The notes beneath the pieces are model-generated. The model was not told the origin of the DNA, did not search any database, and saw only the letters and a list, made by a program, of their open reading frames with translations. DNA of 64,000 bases. It comes from Arbacia lixula. Lineage: Eukaryota; Echinodermata; Echinoidea; Arbacioida; Arbaciidae. The position numbers were made by a program, and so were the translations under genes. The DNA is taken from assembly GCA_963669155.1 (NCBI GenBank), contig OZ022597.1, positions 17,545,410 through 17,609,409 on the forward strand, given 5' to 3'. Positions 38,041 through 50,500 of the stretch are shown here, piece by piece. Every line of letters starts with the position of its first letter. The first letter of the stretch is position 1.

Positions 38041-39601
38041 ATGCTTTTCTCACTGAAACCTGTACATAAAGACCACATTCATTGTATTCCTAGAGCGGTC
38101 CTTAGGTACAGGTTTCACTGTACTTAGCATACAAACATGAAATGAATACACTCTCCAGACTCAAAATATTCAAAATCTGCAGCTGGTTTTTACCTATGTC
38201 TCTATATTCTATGACTATATAATAGCAATAAAATCCATTATACACACATGTATTGCATAAAAGATCGTACATACATAACACTGTCACAGAAACAGAGACA
38301 GCATTGACACTAGATTTTGTATGAAGGTCCTCCATCTGTTTTTTCATGGACCTTCTAAGCTCTTCCATTTCCACTGTGCCATTGGTGCATTTTGGCACAG
38401 GTAATCCACACAAATCTCATATGAAAAGCTTGTTTGCAAAAGGGGTTAGATCCACTTTAGACCATTCTGAGAAAATCTACTTTTTTTATTCTCCCATATT
38501 GCAATATTCTTACGCGAGACTAAATTGTCATGATATACTACCCTATCATGCAAACATAAAATTGGGTATTAAAGAAATTTACCTGTCTTCATATTTGTAA
38601 AATATTTTTTTCCAAAAATTATCTTTGTGGATATAGCCCCTTTAGCAAACAAACTGAAATGAATCTAACCCCTTTTGAAAAAAAAAGTTTCATTGCCATT
38701 TTTGTTCACTTTTGAATGGGAATTTACAATTTTCTTGGGAATCACCATATAGAGCTACTTCAAATCTTTACATTGAGACAAAAAATATCAAATTTGATGA
38801 AAAATGGATCTAACCCCTTTTGCAAATGAGCTCTTCATATACCAATAGCAGCGTTTTGCCTGGTACATAAAGAGTTATATAATCTCTCCTGAACAAAAAT
38901 GAGTAAAATATCCCACATTTGTACACCCAAAGATGCAAATTTTCAAAAATTCACAACAAAAGTTTCAACAACTGTAAAGAATTCAGTCATCAATTAAAAA
39001 AAAGTAATATAAATAACTTAACGGATTATAACAAATTAAAATATACATACAATATTCACAAATCCGTGTAACATTAAGTCTGATCCATCCCTCATGGTAA
39101 ATTGCTCTAGAAACAGAATAAGGCATTGCTTAAAAGCTTCACCCATTCTACATGTCTAGATCTTTGGGCTTTGAGAACCCTGGTCCAGTTAGGATGTCAA
39201 AACTTGCCATGGAAAAGCAGTAACGACAGGGGCATGGCTTGATTGTGCCCTATAAGGACTTTGAAGTTCATTCAGAGCCTGTTGTCTCTTGTCCATACAG
39301 CAGATTATGCAGGGGTCGTGCTGCTCAGTATCTGAGTGGAGGAACCAGCCCGTATTATATGCCGTTTCAGTAAAGGATGGATTAATTCCATTGGCCAAAC
39401 TCTATGTATAACGGGCTCTGGAAAATATAGGAAAACAGCGCCCTCCATGTCACAAGTCGTGCAACGTCCAAAAGTGACTGAAAGTGGACAGATTGGACAT
39501 CACAGCAGAGAAGAGCATGTCCTCTTTTAATATTGGAAACCAATCAGAATCACACATCTTTATAAATTCTGGAACTGACCAATGATAGCCGCTAGATACC
39601 T
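38041..39601. other. Region 3' of INCENP, no gene recognised
   Basis: AT-rich. An AATAAA hexamer on the minus strand (TTTATT at 38485-38490) is a distant poly(A) candidate for INCENP. Frames near 39189-39530 lack domains. Confidence 0.4.
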
Positions 39602-39784
39602 GGGGGTTGTTTCACCAAGTTGTTCATAAGTTACGAATGACTTTACGAACAACTGGTGATCCCTTCTTGTGCTAAACGCGACACCACACTTTGTTCATTG
39701 AGAATCTGATTTAGCACAAGAAGGGATCACCAGTCGCTCGTAAAGTCGTTCGTAACTTACGAACAGCTTGGTGAAACTCCCCCC
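39602..39784. mobile_element. Palindromic MITE, family H (copy 1)
   Basis: Near-complete fold-back of about 183 bp. GTTTCACCAAGTTGTTCATA at one end pairs with AACAGCTTGGTGAAAC at the other. CTGGTGATCCCTTCTTGTGC and its inverse lie inside. Confidence 0.9.
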
Positions 39785-39985
39785 TGATCATGAGAGTCGT
39801 CGTAGCATAATTCCGCTCGAGGATGTAACCTCGCTTCTCTGTTGAAGGGTATTTCTCATCTGAATCGTAAAAACGAGATCTTGTACTTACAAGACTAGGC
39901 CATTACCTGTCCTCTCCTTTTCTCAGTCTATCAACTCTTTAAAGATTTTCGCACGGGTAATGCACAGAAAACCCGTTGAACAGCC

Positions 39986-39991
39986 TTTAAT
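39986..39991 (-). promoter_or_regulatory. Candidate poly(A) signal for INCENP (ATTAAA)
   Basis: ATTAAA on the minus strand, about 690 bp past the stop codon, is the nearest common variant hexamer seen. Use would place the stop-codon minisatellite and one MITE in the 3' UTR. This is a weak call from the hexamer alone. Confidence 0.25.
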
Positions 39992-40024
39992 CTGGATACA
40001 AAGAGTTCACTCTATGAAAGTCTT

Positions 40025-40185
40025 GTCCCTGTTGCATAAAACTTACCATTAATGGTAACTCTTCCATCAATTGTAACTACCATGGTAACATTGCTAGACA
40101 GCCAATCAAATTCAAGGTTTTCCATACAGGTTGCCATTGATAGCAGTTACCATCAATCAATGGTAAGTTTTATGCAACAGGGTCC
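40025..40185. mobile_element. Hairpin MITE, family G (copy d)
   Basis: Ends GTCCCTGTTGCATAAAACTT and AGTTTTATGCAACAGGGTCC. It lies just 3' of INCENP, possibly within its 3' UTR. Confidence 0.88.
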
Positions 40186-40362
40186 ATGTTTCCCTTCCCT
40201 CACAGGTAATACGCACTGATGCCACAGAGCAGCAGTTTATCTGGCAGACAAAGGGCTCAGATGATCAGATGATGGGAGTAGAGAGTGAAAAGGGTTTCCG
40301 CAACCAGACTAGAAGCGGCTTGGAGTAGAAAAGCCTAACAGCCTGGATAACAGGCTACAGGA

Positions 40363-40695
40363 GATGAGGAACATAGCCGACTCATTTGAGGTGGCTCATG
40401 ATGAGGAACATAGCCGACTCATTTGAGGTGGCTCATGATGAGGAACATAGCCGACTCATTTGAGGTGGCTCATGATGAGGAACATAGCCGACTCATTTGA
40501 GGTGGTTCATGATGAGGAACATAGCCAACTCATTTAAGATGGCTCATGATGAGGAACATAGCCGACTCATTTGAGGTGGCTCATGACGAGGAACATAGCC
40601 GACTCATGTAAGATGGTTCATGATGAGGAACATAGCCAACTCATTTAAGATGGTTCATGATGAGGAACACAGCCAACTCATTTGAGGTGGTTCAT
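40363..40695 (-). repeat. 37-bp minisatellite, 9 units, containing the INCENP stop codon
   Basis: Nine contiguous 37-bp units start at 40363, 40400, 40437, 40474, 40511, 40548, 40585, 40622 and 40659. On the minus strand each unit begins with a version of ATGAACCACCTCAAATGA. In the right-most unit that 18-mer (40678-40695) is the real end of INCENP: its last five codons plus the stop. The other eight units lie in the 3' UTR. Eight of nine units keep Met-(Asn/Ser)-His-Leu-Lys-stop. Confidence 0.95.
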
Positions 40696-40856
40696 GATGG
40701 GTGAGTTCCAGACAGCCGAGCTGGTGCGCTTGTAGAACCGCGGCCGCTTCTTGGCAAACAGGATGTCCAGGTTCGGGGGTTCGATGACGGGGAACATAGC
40801 AGCAAAGTCCGGGGGGTGATAGTGCTGGTTGATCAGGGCAGTCTTCAGCGCTCCAC
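40678..40856 (-). CDS. INCENP: INCENP coding exon 14 (residues 1071-1129), end of the IN-box
   Basis: Contains His-Tyr-His-Pro-Pro-Asp and Lys-Arg-Thr-Ser-Ser-Ala-Val-Trp-Asn-Ser-Pro, the Aurora-contacting and Aurora-phosphorylated end of the IN-box. After Pro1123 only Ile-Met-Asn-His-Leu-Lys remains, a shorter tail than in vertebrates. The last 18 nt are part of a minisatellite. Confidence 0.95.
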
Positions 40857-43800
40857 CTAAGATAGAGAGGGGGCAGATGGAAGAGAAACAAAGAGGGGTG
40901 TTAGCAAGGGAACCGAGATGAAGTCACACTTTATCGCCTTTTAACCCTAATCAGGCCGGGCTTTTTGGACTGTTCTGTGGCCAAGGGGGGGTTGATTCAA
41001 CCCCCCCTTGAGATCTCGGCCATCGATCGCGCGATTGCGACAAAATTTGGCACGCACAATACTTGTGTCATAATCTACACGATTATTTTGTTATATTTTT
41101 CAAAATTGTTAAAGTAGAACTCCATTGAAAATTCTAAATATAGTAAATTTTTACATCTATGGAAAGCTGGTTATGTAGAGATCACGAAAATATTAATTTC
41201 CAGCCTCACACTGCTATGTGAATATAAAAATTAACGATTCTAATCGCCCGTGCATGATCTCCTCATCTACCGCGAAACTGCGAGTGGCAGACCCCCTTTG
41301 TGTAGACGTCATTATATGAACAGATCACACACTCAGGCACACTCGCCATACGCATTGTACACAAAATTCGTCATCATTCAAGAGCATCCCCTGTGCAAAT
41401 GTTGATTCGTACCTATTGTTGTATGATTTTTATTCATTAAGTATTTCCTTACAGTGATACACACATATTTGTCTTTTGAATATTTTCATTAATAATTAGT
41501 CATTCTGCCGTGAAATATGCCGATCTTTTTCTTGCATCTAGCTATAGGCATTGGGCGCGCGCCGCACAACTTGGCCATTGCAACATAGTACATGTGTACT
41601 CCCGTTCGTACGCTTCCCGCGAGCGCAGTACTTGGTTTTGTGCACAGCTAACAAACGCTAGCTCCGATCCTGAAATTGTCCCTGCAGCCGCGGCCGTCTT
41701 ACTCTTACGCACGTACGTCTCATCTCAGCGCTGCCGAAGCAAGGCTAGCTAGCTGGCGAGCTTGCTGGCGGCTGCGCTGGCCTGAATTATACGGAGTCAT
41801 ACAGCTTTATCACCGATCTCTACATAGGGATCTACGGGCCAGCCAGACATGCACATAAGCACATACCCGTATGTAGTGCGCTACCCGTACGGCCTGCTAT
41901 GCAACTCCCGCCTCCCTGCTCATACTATACAGCACAAAACAACCACCGTGCCCATAAGATCGTACCCTGCAGTTGTTTGGAGGCGTAGCAAATGATGCGC
42001 ACAGTATGCAGCTCAGCGTTGAGGCAAATCAAGGCATGCATGCACCGATGATGCACGCTATCGTATTTTCACAAACAACGTCCTGAATCTGGACTAGCTA
42101 ACTCGCATGCTGTACTAATGACGCGCCTGAGGTAGCACAGCTGCTGTGCCTTCTCCTCCGTCTCTGACTCTGTGTGTATGGCCGTCGTCATCGTCATTAC
42201 TTTCTTTCCTTCCCCTTCCGTCTTCATCCCCCCCCCTCCCATCATCAATATCAGTATTGAAAGAAAATTAACCTGAATCATTCTCTCCAATGTCGATGTC
42301 AAGGTCTAGTGTGTTTCCCAACATGTTGGCTTTACTTTGGAGCAAGTTCGGAGTCTATCACTGGTTGTAATTGCGTTCAAAACCTATGCGTGAACGTGTA
42401 TGTATCGGGAGCTAGCTAGCTCGGTTGCAGATCATGTTCAAAGAATGACGTCATCATGCTGACAGCGTTCCGGAGAGTCGATAATGAAGAATTATGAAGT
42501 AGTAAAATTGTAAGTTTTGATGCCGGGTTACTCCGTTCTGTTAGGTCAGCGAGGTTGGAAAAGTCAATATTTGAGTACCCTATACTATCCTTTTTCATAT
42601 GATACCAAAATATAGGCTATAAAAAATCAATGGTGTTCTACTTTAATTCTTAATTTTAACTAATTAATTATGCAAATTTAGCCCACAATTATATAAAACA
42701 CTAAATAAGAACATTTAGAGTCTAATATTTGGTTTGTATATCTGTAATAATATGTTTAACAATTGGTCATCAAAAAAACTTTGAAAATTCATTTTAATTC
42801 TTATGTATTTTATTGTTTTTGGAATTTTTTATGTATTTCTTTGTTTTTTTTCTTTTGTTTTTCTTTGTTTTTTTTATTGAAAATTGTCAGTGACCACTTT
42901 TCAGCCATGATTAGCATCAAATTAATCAATAAAAATTATCAAATGGAAAAATAATTAGGCTTTTATGAGTTTTATGAACGAGCACTGTTTTCCATAGGAA
43001 ACGCACACAAAATTGCAAAATTGTGCACATTTTGGGGTGACATGCATTACGAAAACGGGCGTGGCTCCGTAATGGTATGCGTGGATGTCGCAAATTTGGT
43101 CTCAAAAGATGCGCAAGACTTGAAAGAAAAAAGTCAAGAAGTGTCGCGATGAGTCGTTCTTGCGTTGCGGCATTATTGCACGAAACGTCGAGGGGGGGGG
43201 GGGTTGATTCAACCCCCCCCCCCCCGGTCGTTTTAGGGTTAAATGAAATTCAATTGCAAAGAGTTGATTTTAAAAAGGGGCTAAATCTTGTAAAAAGTCA
43301 GTCTTACAAGCATCTGATGACTGCAATAATTTTGTAAAGCGCTTAGAGATGATACTTGGTTGAGGACTATTGTATGGAGTGGTTATCGTTGTCAGGTGCA
43401 GGTTGCTGGAGGTTGTTCCCAAGTACATCTCAACCTTCTAAACAGCCTCCAGCAACCTACACCCGACAACAATAAATCCATGCCGTACAATAGTCCTCAA
43501 CCAAGCAGTAGCACTGCCTACCTCCGGAAAAATTGAGGAAAGGAATTAAGAAGAAGAAGATAAAGAAACTGTTTCATACTAAGCGTGTTATAAAAAATGT
43601 GCATTATCATTAGGGTAGCCGAGCATGGAATGGAATCTCCATTAGAAATGTAGTGCTCACCTTGTGCCCAGCCAGGGATCTTCTTTCTGGGAGCCTCCTC
43701 GTCATCACTACTGTCATCGCTGTGGAGGTCGTCGATGCCGTAGTTTTCAGCCGATGCTGCCACGTAGATCCTATGATAACAAAAGGAACAGCCCAAGGCT

Positions 43801-46800
43801 CTACAGTTAGCAGGGTGAGCGGGATAGGATGCCTTTATATCTAATTTCTCTTTCAACTGTAATCATCTGACAAACTTAAAAATCCTATGATCATTCATAT
43901 TTTATTTCATGATTACCTATGATGATTTTAGTGTATATACTTACAGTGACATCTGTGATTAGATGAATAGAATTATGTAATTAAAAAATGTGCTTATTAA
44001 TTCATCTGAAAACTTTGGCGAATAATGGAACCTGCTTATAAAGAATGCTCAGCAAAGACAAGGAATGTGGTAGTATCCAGGTGGTATTTTTGTTCATGTA
44101 ACTTTAATTCTGTTCTCAATAAGAAGCAAAAATGTGGTCTTTAATTAATTTTGCAATTCAGCCAGTTACAGATTCGTACGACTGATCGCATCATTTCTGC
44201 GGTGGCCTTAAACCTATCTAAGATCTCAATCATTGATCGCGCGATCGCGACGAAAATTGGCACGTACGTCACCAATGACAGAATCTCCACAATTCAATTG
44301 TCAGTTGCACCAAAATTTTTCAAATTTATTTGAAAAATAAAAACAGCCCCAGCCCCCCTAAGATCTCGATCATTGATCGCGCAATCGCGACAAAAATTGG
44401 CACGTACGTCACCAATGACAGAATCTCCACAATTCAATTGTCAGTTGCACCAAAATTTTTCAAATTTATTTTTAATTAATTATGCTAATTAATGCATAAA
44501 AATCATAATTTTGTGCTAAATCTTTAAATATATCCCCAAAACTGCTAGATTTCAGTCCAGACACTCTCCCTATGATTATTATCAAATTAAGATTTTAAAA
44601 AATGGCAATATCACATTTTTTCTTATTAATTTTATTGTTTTTTAATTTCTTATGTATTGCTCTGATCTTTCGACTTTATGTTTTTCATTGTTTTTTCAAT
44701 GGAAATCGTTGGCAACACTGTTTCAATCATAAATAGAATGAAATCTATTGTTTTTCATCTGTAAAAATAAAAGTAATGACACATTTATGAATTTTGGCTA
44801 GATAAAGAATTTGCATTGGTTTTGTACATGAAATCACGTTTTTGAGCAATTTTTGGTCTGACATGCGTGTACAAAATGTTACGTAACTTCGGAACCGCGC
44901 ACCCCCGCGTTGCAAATTCAGTCTTAAAAGTTGTGTGAAACTTGGAGGAAAAAAGTTGTGAAACATTGCGGCGCAATCTTTTCGTGTTACAAATTTATCA
45001 CAAAAAATATTGAGGGGGGGGGGGGGGGGGGTGGGGCTGTTTTTGCCCCCTCCCCCCCGGGCTAGATAGGGTAAAGATCATAAGGGAGATTATGGGGCGA
45101 CCTACCTTTGCGGAGTGAGCTCATACGATTGCGGGGAGCTCTCCACCTTGTCCTTATTGAACGTGGAGTTGTGCGCGCTGGTGTTGTGTTGGTTCAGAGA
45201 CGTGTTCTGCTTTAAGATGCTTGCCTTGAGCCTCTCGTGCTCATGAAGAGCCTTCTCCTTCTCCATCACTGCCTTCAAGTGGGCTTCCTCCTGAAAAAGC
45301 AAACAAGTTGCAAAATATCACCCACTAGCTCAAATGGAACTTCCTATAACAATATCTTTTGCACACTTTTTGCACTTTTCCATTACTAATTGAGGGAATT
45401 TCTTTGTACTTCAGAAGTAATGGGAAAATTTGAGTGGGTACAATCCAATCACCCACTGCTTCAAATAGAACCTCTCATAACAATCCCTTCTCACCTTTTT
45501 TGACTATTCCATTACAAATTGAGGGATTTTCTTATTACCTCAGAAATAATGAGAAAATTCAAGTACCGGTAGGTACAGAATATTACCCACTGGTTCAAAT
45601 GGTACCTCTCAACCAAGCCATCTCGAACATACAATTCTGGACTATTCCTTTATCAATTGAAGGGCTTTCTCTTAATGACTCAGAAATAATAGGAAAATCA
45701 GAGTGGGCTTCCTCATGCAACACAAAAAAACATCAACTAATATGAAGAAAGGCTTGTCCGAGGTTTGTCTGAGTTGCGACAACTAATAGATTACACGTGC
45801 ATGCCAGCATGCCACCTATCTGAACAGAGAGACGAGAAGTTCAGACAAAAAGTAGTTCAATGCAGTGAGACAGGTAAACAATTCCACAAATTTCTCAAGG
45901 CTGTAAGAACTTCCTTCGCAAATCAACCATGCGACGAAGTGCAATGATTGCGCATGAACGAGGTGGGTTCTCATGTAAGAATCACAAAATTAAGTTATCC
46001 AGTCAGCGGGAAGTCTGATTGGCTTATTGGCCTCCAGGGCCCTGTTGCATAAAACTTACCATTGATGGCAACTTTGCTCCCAATGGCAACTTCTATGGAA
46101 ACCTTGAATTTGATTGGCTGTCAAGCAATGTTACCATGGTAGTTACCATTGATGGCACAATTACCATTAATGGTTAGTTTTATGCAACGGGGCCCAGGTC
46201 TTACCTCCTGCCTCTGCTTATCCCTGAGGGAGCGCTCCAGGGCCAACCTGCGCTGCCGCTCCGCCTCCTCCCTCAACCGCCGCTCCTTCTCCCGCTGCTC
46301 CGCCTCCAGCTGCCTCCTCCTCTCCTGCTCCTTCTTCTCACGGTCCCTGCAGGAGAACGAGAGAGAGTTTGAGATGGTAGTTCATTTTCTGATGTGTTAA
46401 CCCTCACCTCTCTCTCTCTCTGTTTCATCTATCATTGTTCCCCTTCTCTTTTACTTTCTCCAGTCCTTCCTTTTCTCTCTATCACCACTCCTCTGTATAT
46501 CATTCCACTCCTTACCTTTCTTTCTTCTCTTCCCATTCTTTCTATCAAACCTCCCCTCTCTCTCTATCTCTCCTCTGTCTATTAACCCTTTCCTCTCTCT
46601 ACTCCTTACCTTTCTTCAGTTTCTGCTGCTCCTTCTCCAAAGCCATCTGCCTTTCTCTTTCTCTATCAACCATCTTCTCTCTCCCTCCTCTCCTCACCTT
46701 TCTTCCTTTGGTCTCTACTGCTCCTTCTCTAAGGCCACCTGCCCCTCTTTCTCTCTGTTCTGTCTATCGCCCCTCCACTCTCTATCTCACCACGCCTTAT

Positions 46801-47467
46801 ATCCCCCTCCCCCCCCCCCCTCTCTCTCACCACTCTTTCTCCCCTCTCTCTTTGTTCTATCAACCCCCACTCTCTGTCTCTCTCCATGCCTTACTTTTCT
46901 TTCCTCTCTCTTCCTGCTCTGCCTATTAACATTTCCCCTCCCTCTTTCTTCACTTCTTACCTTTCTCTCCTCTATTCTCGTTATTTCTACCATAATCTTC
47001 TCTCTCTTTCTGTTCTATCACCCCTCCTCTCTCTCTCTTCCTTCACTGCTCTCCTTACCTTCTTCACTTCTTATCTTTCTTTCCTCTATTCTCATTATTT
47101 CTACCAAACCTCTTCTCTCTCTTTCTGGGCCCTGTTGCATAAGACTTACCTTTGATGGTAACTTTGCTATCAATGGCAACTTCGAGGGAAACCTTGAATT
47201 TGATTGGCTGTCGAGTGGTGTTACCATGGAAGTTACCATTGATGACAGAGTTAGCATCAATGGTAAGTCTTATGCAACGGGGCCTGTTCTGTCTATCACC
47301 CCTCCTCTCTCCCTTCCTTCACTCCTCTCCTTACCTTTCTTCCTTCAGTCTCTGCTGCTCTTTCTCCAAGGCCATCTGCCTCTCTCTCTCTCTCTCTCTC
47401 TCTTCCTTCACTCCTCTCCTTACCTTTCTTCCTTCAGTCTCTGTTGTTCTTTCTCCAAGGCCATCTG

Positions 47468-47521
<54 letters not shown>

Positions 47522-50500
47522 GTCTACCACCTTTCCTCTCCTTACCTTTCTTCCTTCAGTCTCTGCTGCTCTTTCTCCAAGGCCATCTGCCTCTCTCTCT
47601 CTCTCTCTCTCTCTCTTCCTTCACTTCTCTCCTTACCTTTCTTCCTTCAGTCTCTGTTGTTCTTTCTCCAAGGCCATCTGCCTCTCCCTCTTCTTGACAA
47701 ACTCCTCCAGCCTCAGCCTCTCCTGCTTAAGCCTCTGAGTCTCAGCCTGCTGCTTGGCCTCCTCTGCCCGTCGGAGTCTCTCCTGCTCCTCGTACTCCCT
47801 CCTGCGCTCCAACATCTGCTGGTGTCGCTTCTTCTCCTCATCCTGACGAGATGATGAAAACAAGGTTTAAATTTAACCCATTATGTGCTAAATTAACCTG
47901 TTCTCTATGGGAATACTCAGTAAAAAAAAAAAAACTCCTGGGTCATGTTGCATATAGGTTTCCACTTATTGTAACTTTCCATCAATGGTAACAACCATGG
48001 CAACAAGTGCAATAATGATGGTAAGTTACAATTGAAAACCTATATGCAACATCGTCTTTGTGTCTCCTCCTTCTCCTCATCCTGATAAGATGACGAAAAC
48101 CAGGTTTAAATTTAACCCATTGTGTGCTAAATAAACCACTTCTCTATGGGAATACTCATTAAAGGGAGTATACTGTACTGGGCAGACAAAAAGGCCTTCA
48201 AAAGGTAATCGTGCGCAATCTTCTTGCCAATGGTCTTAAATTCATGTATTGTCTATTTTAGAAGCTTGCTGGAAGTTATTTGCCCTAAAATGATCCACAT
48301 ATGGAGTAATTAATGATTAAATCCTCAAAATGTTTGGCCCGAACATTTTGAGGATTTGTGATTTAATCACATTACTCCAAATGTAGATCATTTGAGGGCA
48401 AATAACTTTCAGCAAGCTTCTAAAATAGACAACACATGAATTTAAGGCCATCAGCAAGAAGATTGCTAACAATTACATTTTGAAGGCTTTTTTGCCTTCC
48501 CAGTACAGTATATGCCCTTTAAATTCAACCCATTATGTGCTAAATTAACCTGTTCTCTATGGGAATACTCATTAAAAAAAAAAAATCTCCATGGTCATGT
48601 TGCATATAGGTTTCCACTTATTGTAACTTTCCATCAATGGTAACTACCATAGCAACAGGTGCAATAATGAGAGCTCATTGGATGCTGCCATGGTAGTTAC
48701 CATTGATGGTAAGTTACAATTAAAAACCTATATGCAACATCATCTTTGTGTCTCCTCCTTCTCCTCACCCTGACAAGATGACGAAAACAAGGTTTAAATT
48801 TTAATCCATTGTGGACCAAATAAACCTATTCAGTTCTCTATGAGATTTGTGTACATTACTGATTAATAAATCTCCTGCATAAAACTTACCATTAATGGTA
48901 ATTCTGCCATCAATGGTAACTACCATGGAAACATCACTTCAAGATTTCCATAGAATGTGCCATTGGTAGCAAAGTTACCATCAATGGTAAGTTTTATGCA
49001 ACAGGGCCCTGATGTCGCTTTATATCCTTATCGCGACAAAATAACGAAAAACAAGGTTTAAATTCAACTCTTTATGTGTCAAATAACCTTATCCTTTATG
49101 AGATTTGAGTGCAGTACTGATTAAAGGGCATATACTGTACTGGGAAGGCAAAAAAAGCTTTCAAAATGTAATTGTTAGCAATCTTCTTGCCAATGGTCTT
49201 AAATTCATGTATTGTCTATTTTAGAAGCTTGCTATTAGTTATTTGCCCTCAAATGATCCACATAATAATGATTAATGATTAAATCCTCAAAATGTTCGGC
49301 CCGCACATTTTCAGGATTTGTGATTTTTTCACTCATTACTCCAAATGTAGATCATTTGAGGGCACATCACTTTCAGCAAGCTTCTAAAATAGACAATACA
49401 TGAATTTAAAACCATTGGCAAGAAGATTGCTAACGATTACATTTTGAAGGCTTTTTTGCCTTCCCAGTACAGTACATGCCCTTTAAAAATAGGTGAATGG
49501 CATACAAGGAGGGTAACTATAGTCCAAAATGTAATTGTCCTCATAGGAAGCAGAAACACTACAGGAATAGATCAGAAATAAATGTGAGCAAAACGGACCA
49601 CTTATATTTCAGTAAGAAAATTGGTCTTGGTCAAACCTTCCTATCCGAAATGAATAAACCACAATGCTGAGAAGGAATCAATGAATTAATGTAAAAATAA
49701 ATCTTATCTTCACCTGTTTCCATCCTTCGTATCCTAAATAAATTATCCCAATTCTGAGCGGATATGAGAGGACAAACATGTTGATCTTCACCTGTTCCTT
49801 GAGTTTCTTGAGCTTGGCGTCCGTCTCCTGCTTCCTCCGTTCCTCGGCCTCGGCCTTCTTCTTCTCGTACATCCGTCTCTTCTGCAGGTCCTCCTTCTTC
49901 CTGTCTTCTTTCTGCCTATCGTTCAGCGTCTATCACAAGATCACAACAACATCATCACCATCAAGAACACAGGCATGGGTAAACCTGGAACTTGCAGAAG
50001 GAACGCCCGTAGAAATGATTTTTCTTCTTTTCTCTATTGTCTCTTCTGCCATGACGTCACAACAACGTTATTTATTCATTTATTCATTCCTGCATAGTTC
50101 ACCAATGATATAAAATGCAATTCAAATAATGACACAAGTATTCTATGACAAATAGCAAGTTATTAAAAGTATATATATGCTCAACAAAATCCTCGCAAAC
50201 TTTGACAATCATAGCTAAAATAGCCCTTTCAAAAAAAGTCATGAAACTCAACATGAATCAGCAGTACACCCAGTATATGATGTCATGTGTAAAATCTCTT
50301 TCAGGAAAAGCAAAACGCTATTGTTAGTTGCGTTTGAAACACCCTGTTGTGTAGAGACCATAGCCTACATTAATATACCATAATGCCTTGCCAGTGAGCA
50401 ATGCATCGGTCAGCAGGCATTGTTAACGACGCATGCACTGCTGACTGACAGTGGTTTCTAAGGCTTCAAGAACTACACTGTCGTAGGTTTTGGACCCATC

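Noticed and set aside
40363-40695. CRISPR-like regular repeat
   Set aside because: Units are contiguous with no spacers, and the context is an animal gene end.
46600-47640. Idea that decoy donors lengthen the INCENP helix in frame
   Set aside because: Reading past the true exon 10 donor meets TAA as the next codon, so extension is impossible by donor shift.
46435-47854. Ser/Leu/Pro-rich plus-strand frames up to 181 residues
   Set aside because: Antisense of CT-rich INCENP intron 10 and exon 10.
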